A stretch of 64,000 nt of DNA from Icerya purchasi (Eukaryota; Arthropoda; Insecta; Hemiptera; Monophlebidae): assembly GCA_039619475.1 (NCBI GenBank), contig CM077115.1, forward strand, positions 442,898,792 through 442,962,791, written 5' to 3'. Positions 57,901 to 60,900 of this stretch are shown here, in pieces. The first letter of the stretch is position 1. Each line of letters opens with the position of its first letter. A program made the position numbers and the translations under genes. A model generated the notes under the pieces. It was given only the letters and a program-made list of their open reading frames with translations. It was not told where the DNA came from and did not search any database.

Positions 57901-60900
57901 AGCACCTCGTTTTACTACCGTTGTCTCCTCCTGGCCTTTTGTATTCCTTCCAAAAGTGAATTTATTCCAGCTGTTCCATCTATGTATTCCATCGGTCCTC
58001 TTCCTCGTGGTATTTTTCCCTGAATTTTCCCTTGTATCGTAGTCGTGAAAAGATCTTCTCGTATTTTATGTCCAAAGTATTTCTTTTTTACTTCTTCGAT
58101 GATATTTATTAGCCGTTTGGCTTACTAATTTTACATTTATTCAATACTACTACATTTCCATGATATTCTGTGCATTCTTCTGTAGCACCACAACTCGAAG
58201 GCATTGATTTTCTTTTTGTGAGCCTCCGATATCGTCCAGGTTTCCGAAACGTATCGCATTGTTGACCATACGAAGCAGTGACGAATTCTCATTTTTAATT
58301 GTATGTTCAATTTTATATCTTTAAGCACTCGTTCTAAATTATTAAATTTAGTTCGGCCACAGCCTATTCTTCTTCTTATTTCTTTATCGTCTTTCTCATT
58401 TTCTGTAATTAAACTCCTCAGGTAGGTGTACTTGGTTACTTGTTCAATTTTTTCCCCATCTATATATATATTTCCACTGGAGATCTGTTTAGTGTTTTTG
58501 CTATTTTCATAACTTTTGTTTTTCATTCCTAATTTCCTGCCTGCTACTGATATTACATTCATTATATTTTGTAGATTTCCTCTGGACTCTGCCAAATATA
58601 CTTGATCATCAGCGTATATGCGCTATTCTTGTTTCGTTTACATTAAATCTGAGTCTATTAATATTTCCCATTCTGACTATTTCTTCCGTGTATGAGTTTC
58701 AACAGTTTCGGTGACAATGGGCAACTTTGTCGTACACACCTTGCGATATGGCAATATTCTTTGGACTGTTCCTGTCCGATTCGTACAGTTGTCTTCTGGT
58801 TCCAGTATATGTGTTTAATTATATTTATGTCTCGTTTATCTAATCTGTATTTAATAAGTATGCCTATTAGTTGTTTATGTTGTACCCTATCAAAGGGTTT
58901 TTCAAAGCACACAAAGCTTCCTATTCACATCTATTGCCCTTTGACTGAATATTCATAGTAGCGAAATCGCATTTTTTGTTCCTCGCTTTTCGGTGAAGCC
59001 ATATATTGTGTTTTACTCAGATGATTGCCTATTCTCCTGTTTATTATCGATAGTAGAAGTTTTACTACATGGCTTATTAAGCTTATTGTTCTGCGATCAG
59101 TACATTTTGTTGCGTTCCCCTTTTTAGGAATTGATATAATAATCGACTTTAATAAATCCTCCGATATTATTCCTTTGTGTATATTTTATTCATAATTTCC
59201 AACAGTGCTAATCTGTTATTTTTGTCTAATGTTTCTTATCATTTCCATGGTGATTCTATCTTGTTCCGACGCTTTATTTCCTGTTCTTACTTTGATCGCT
59301 TGTTCCAATTCACGTGATAATACATCAGGGCCATCTCCTGCACTATTTGATGGTTTATATAATAATAATACAAGGGTGGTTCAAATATAAACCGGAATTT
59401 TTAAATAAACGCGCAAAAAATTTATTGTGGAAAAAGTGGTTGCACTGGCAGTTAGGCCGGTTTGTTACGAAGCGTCTAGAGCAATTAGAACCGCGTAACC
59501 TCACTTTTTAGTGTAGTTAGAGCCATGAGTGAAAAAGAAGTAGCAGTGTCTGTTGCGCAACGCATCATTATTCGTTTTTTAGTCAAAGACGACGTAAAAT
59601 CCGTGGAAATTTACCGAAAATTGCGCGAACAGTTCGGGGATGAGTGTCTCTCCAAAACTCAAGTGTACGAGTGGTGTTCCGCGTTTTGAAAAGGACGTGA
59701 AGTGGTGTTAAACATAGCACATGCGCGGCGCCCAAAAACCAGCATTACAGATGAACACGTCAAAGCCATCGAACAACTCATTTTGGCTGACCGACGCGTC
59801 CGTGTACGCGATATGACCGACGAATTGGGCATCAGCATAGGTAGTATTGAGACAATAATTCATGATCGGCTAGGTTATCGCAAAATTGCAGCCAGATGGG
59901 TGCCAAGACTTCTGAATTTTGAACAGAAATTCACTCGTTGGGAAGTTTTGTACGCTCACGATGGAGACATCGGCCGAATTGGGCTGGGAAACACTTGAAC
60001 ATCCTCCTTACAGTCCATATTTGTCGCCTTGTGATTATTATTTGTTTGGCCCGTTGAAAGAAGCACTTGGTGGACAACGTTTCGACAGCAACGATGAGGT
60101 GGAATCGTTCGTGCGCAAATGGCTATGTGACAAGCCGCGAGATTTTTACGAAAAAGGAATAAAAAAATTGCCGGAGAGGTGGAAAAAGTGCGTAGCGTGC
60201 GAGGGGGGTTATCTCGAAAAATTGTAAAAAATATGAGCACTGTAAGTATAAAATAAAAATTTTTATGACGAAATTCCGGTTTATATTTGAACCACCCTCG
60301 TAAAAAAAAAATACTAGTAATTTATACCATAAATTTTATTAAACTACCGAAACAACTTAACATGCCACAACACATATAAATAATACTTTTTTTTTTTGCG
60401 TTTCTATAGTATTATTTAATTAGCAATATAGTCTTTACATGCTCTTTCCTGTGGTGGGACTTCTTATTCATCAACCTGCACAGTAATAAGAAGTGTGTAT
60501 TCATTATGTTTCCAAAAACGAAAACCGCCACCGAACGCAAATGTGAATTGTGAACAAAGAATCAGTAAAAATCGGTCTATATAAATATAAATTATGCGCA
60601 AACAAACAAACAAAACAAAAAAAACAAAAAAAGAAAAAGCATACGCGGGGAAGTCGGTAAAAATTTAAATATTACAAACGTTACATAAAATTGGGACATT
60701 TTTTCTAATGGGGGCTAGCCTAAGAGTTACGTTGTAATTAACATATATAGGTGTGCATATGTAATAAAATATTTTATCACGTTTTAGGTCCTATGGAAAA
60801 TACTGTTTGCGATTTTTGGCGTATGATATGGGAACAACAGTTGGAAATAATTTTGATGTTAACTAATCTAGAAGAATACAGTAAAACAAAATGTGCGAAA

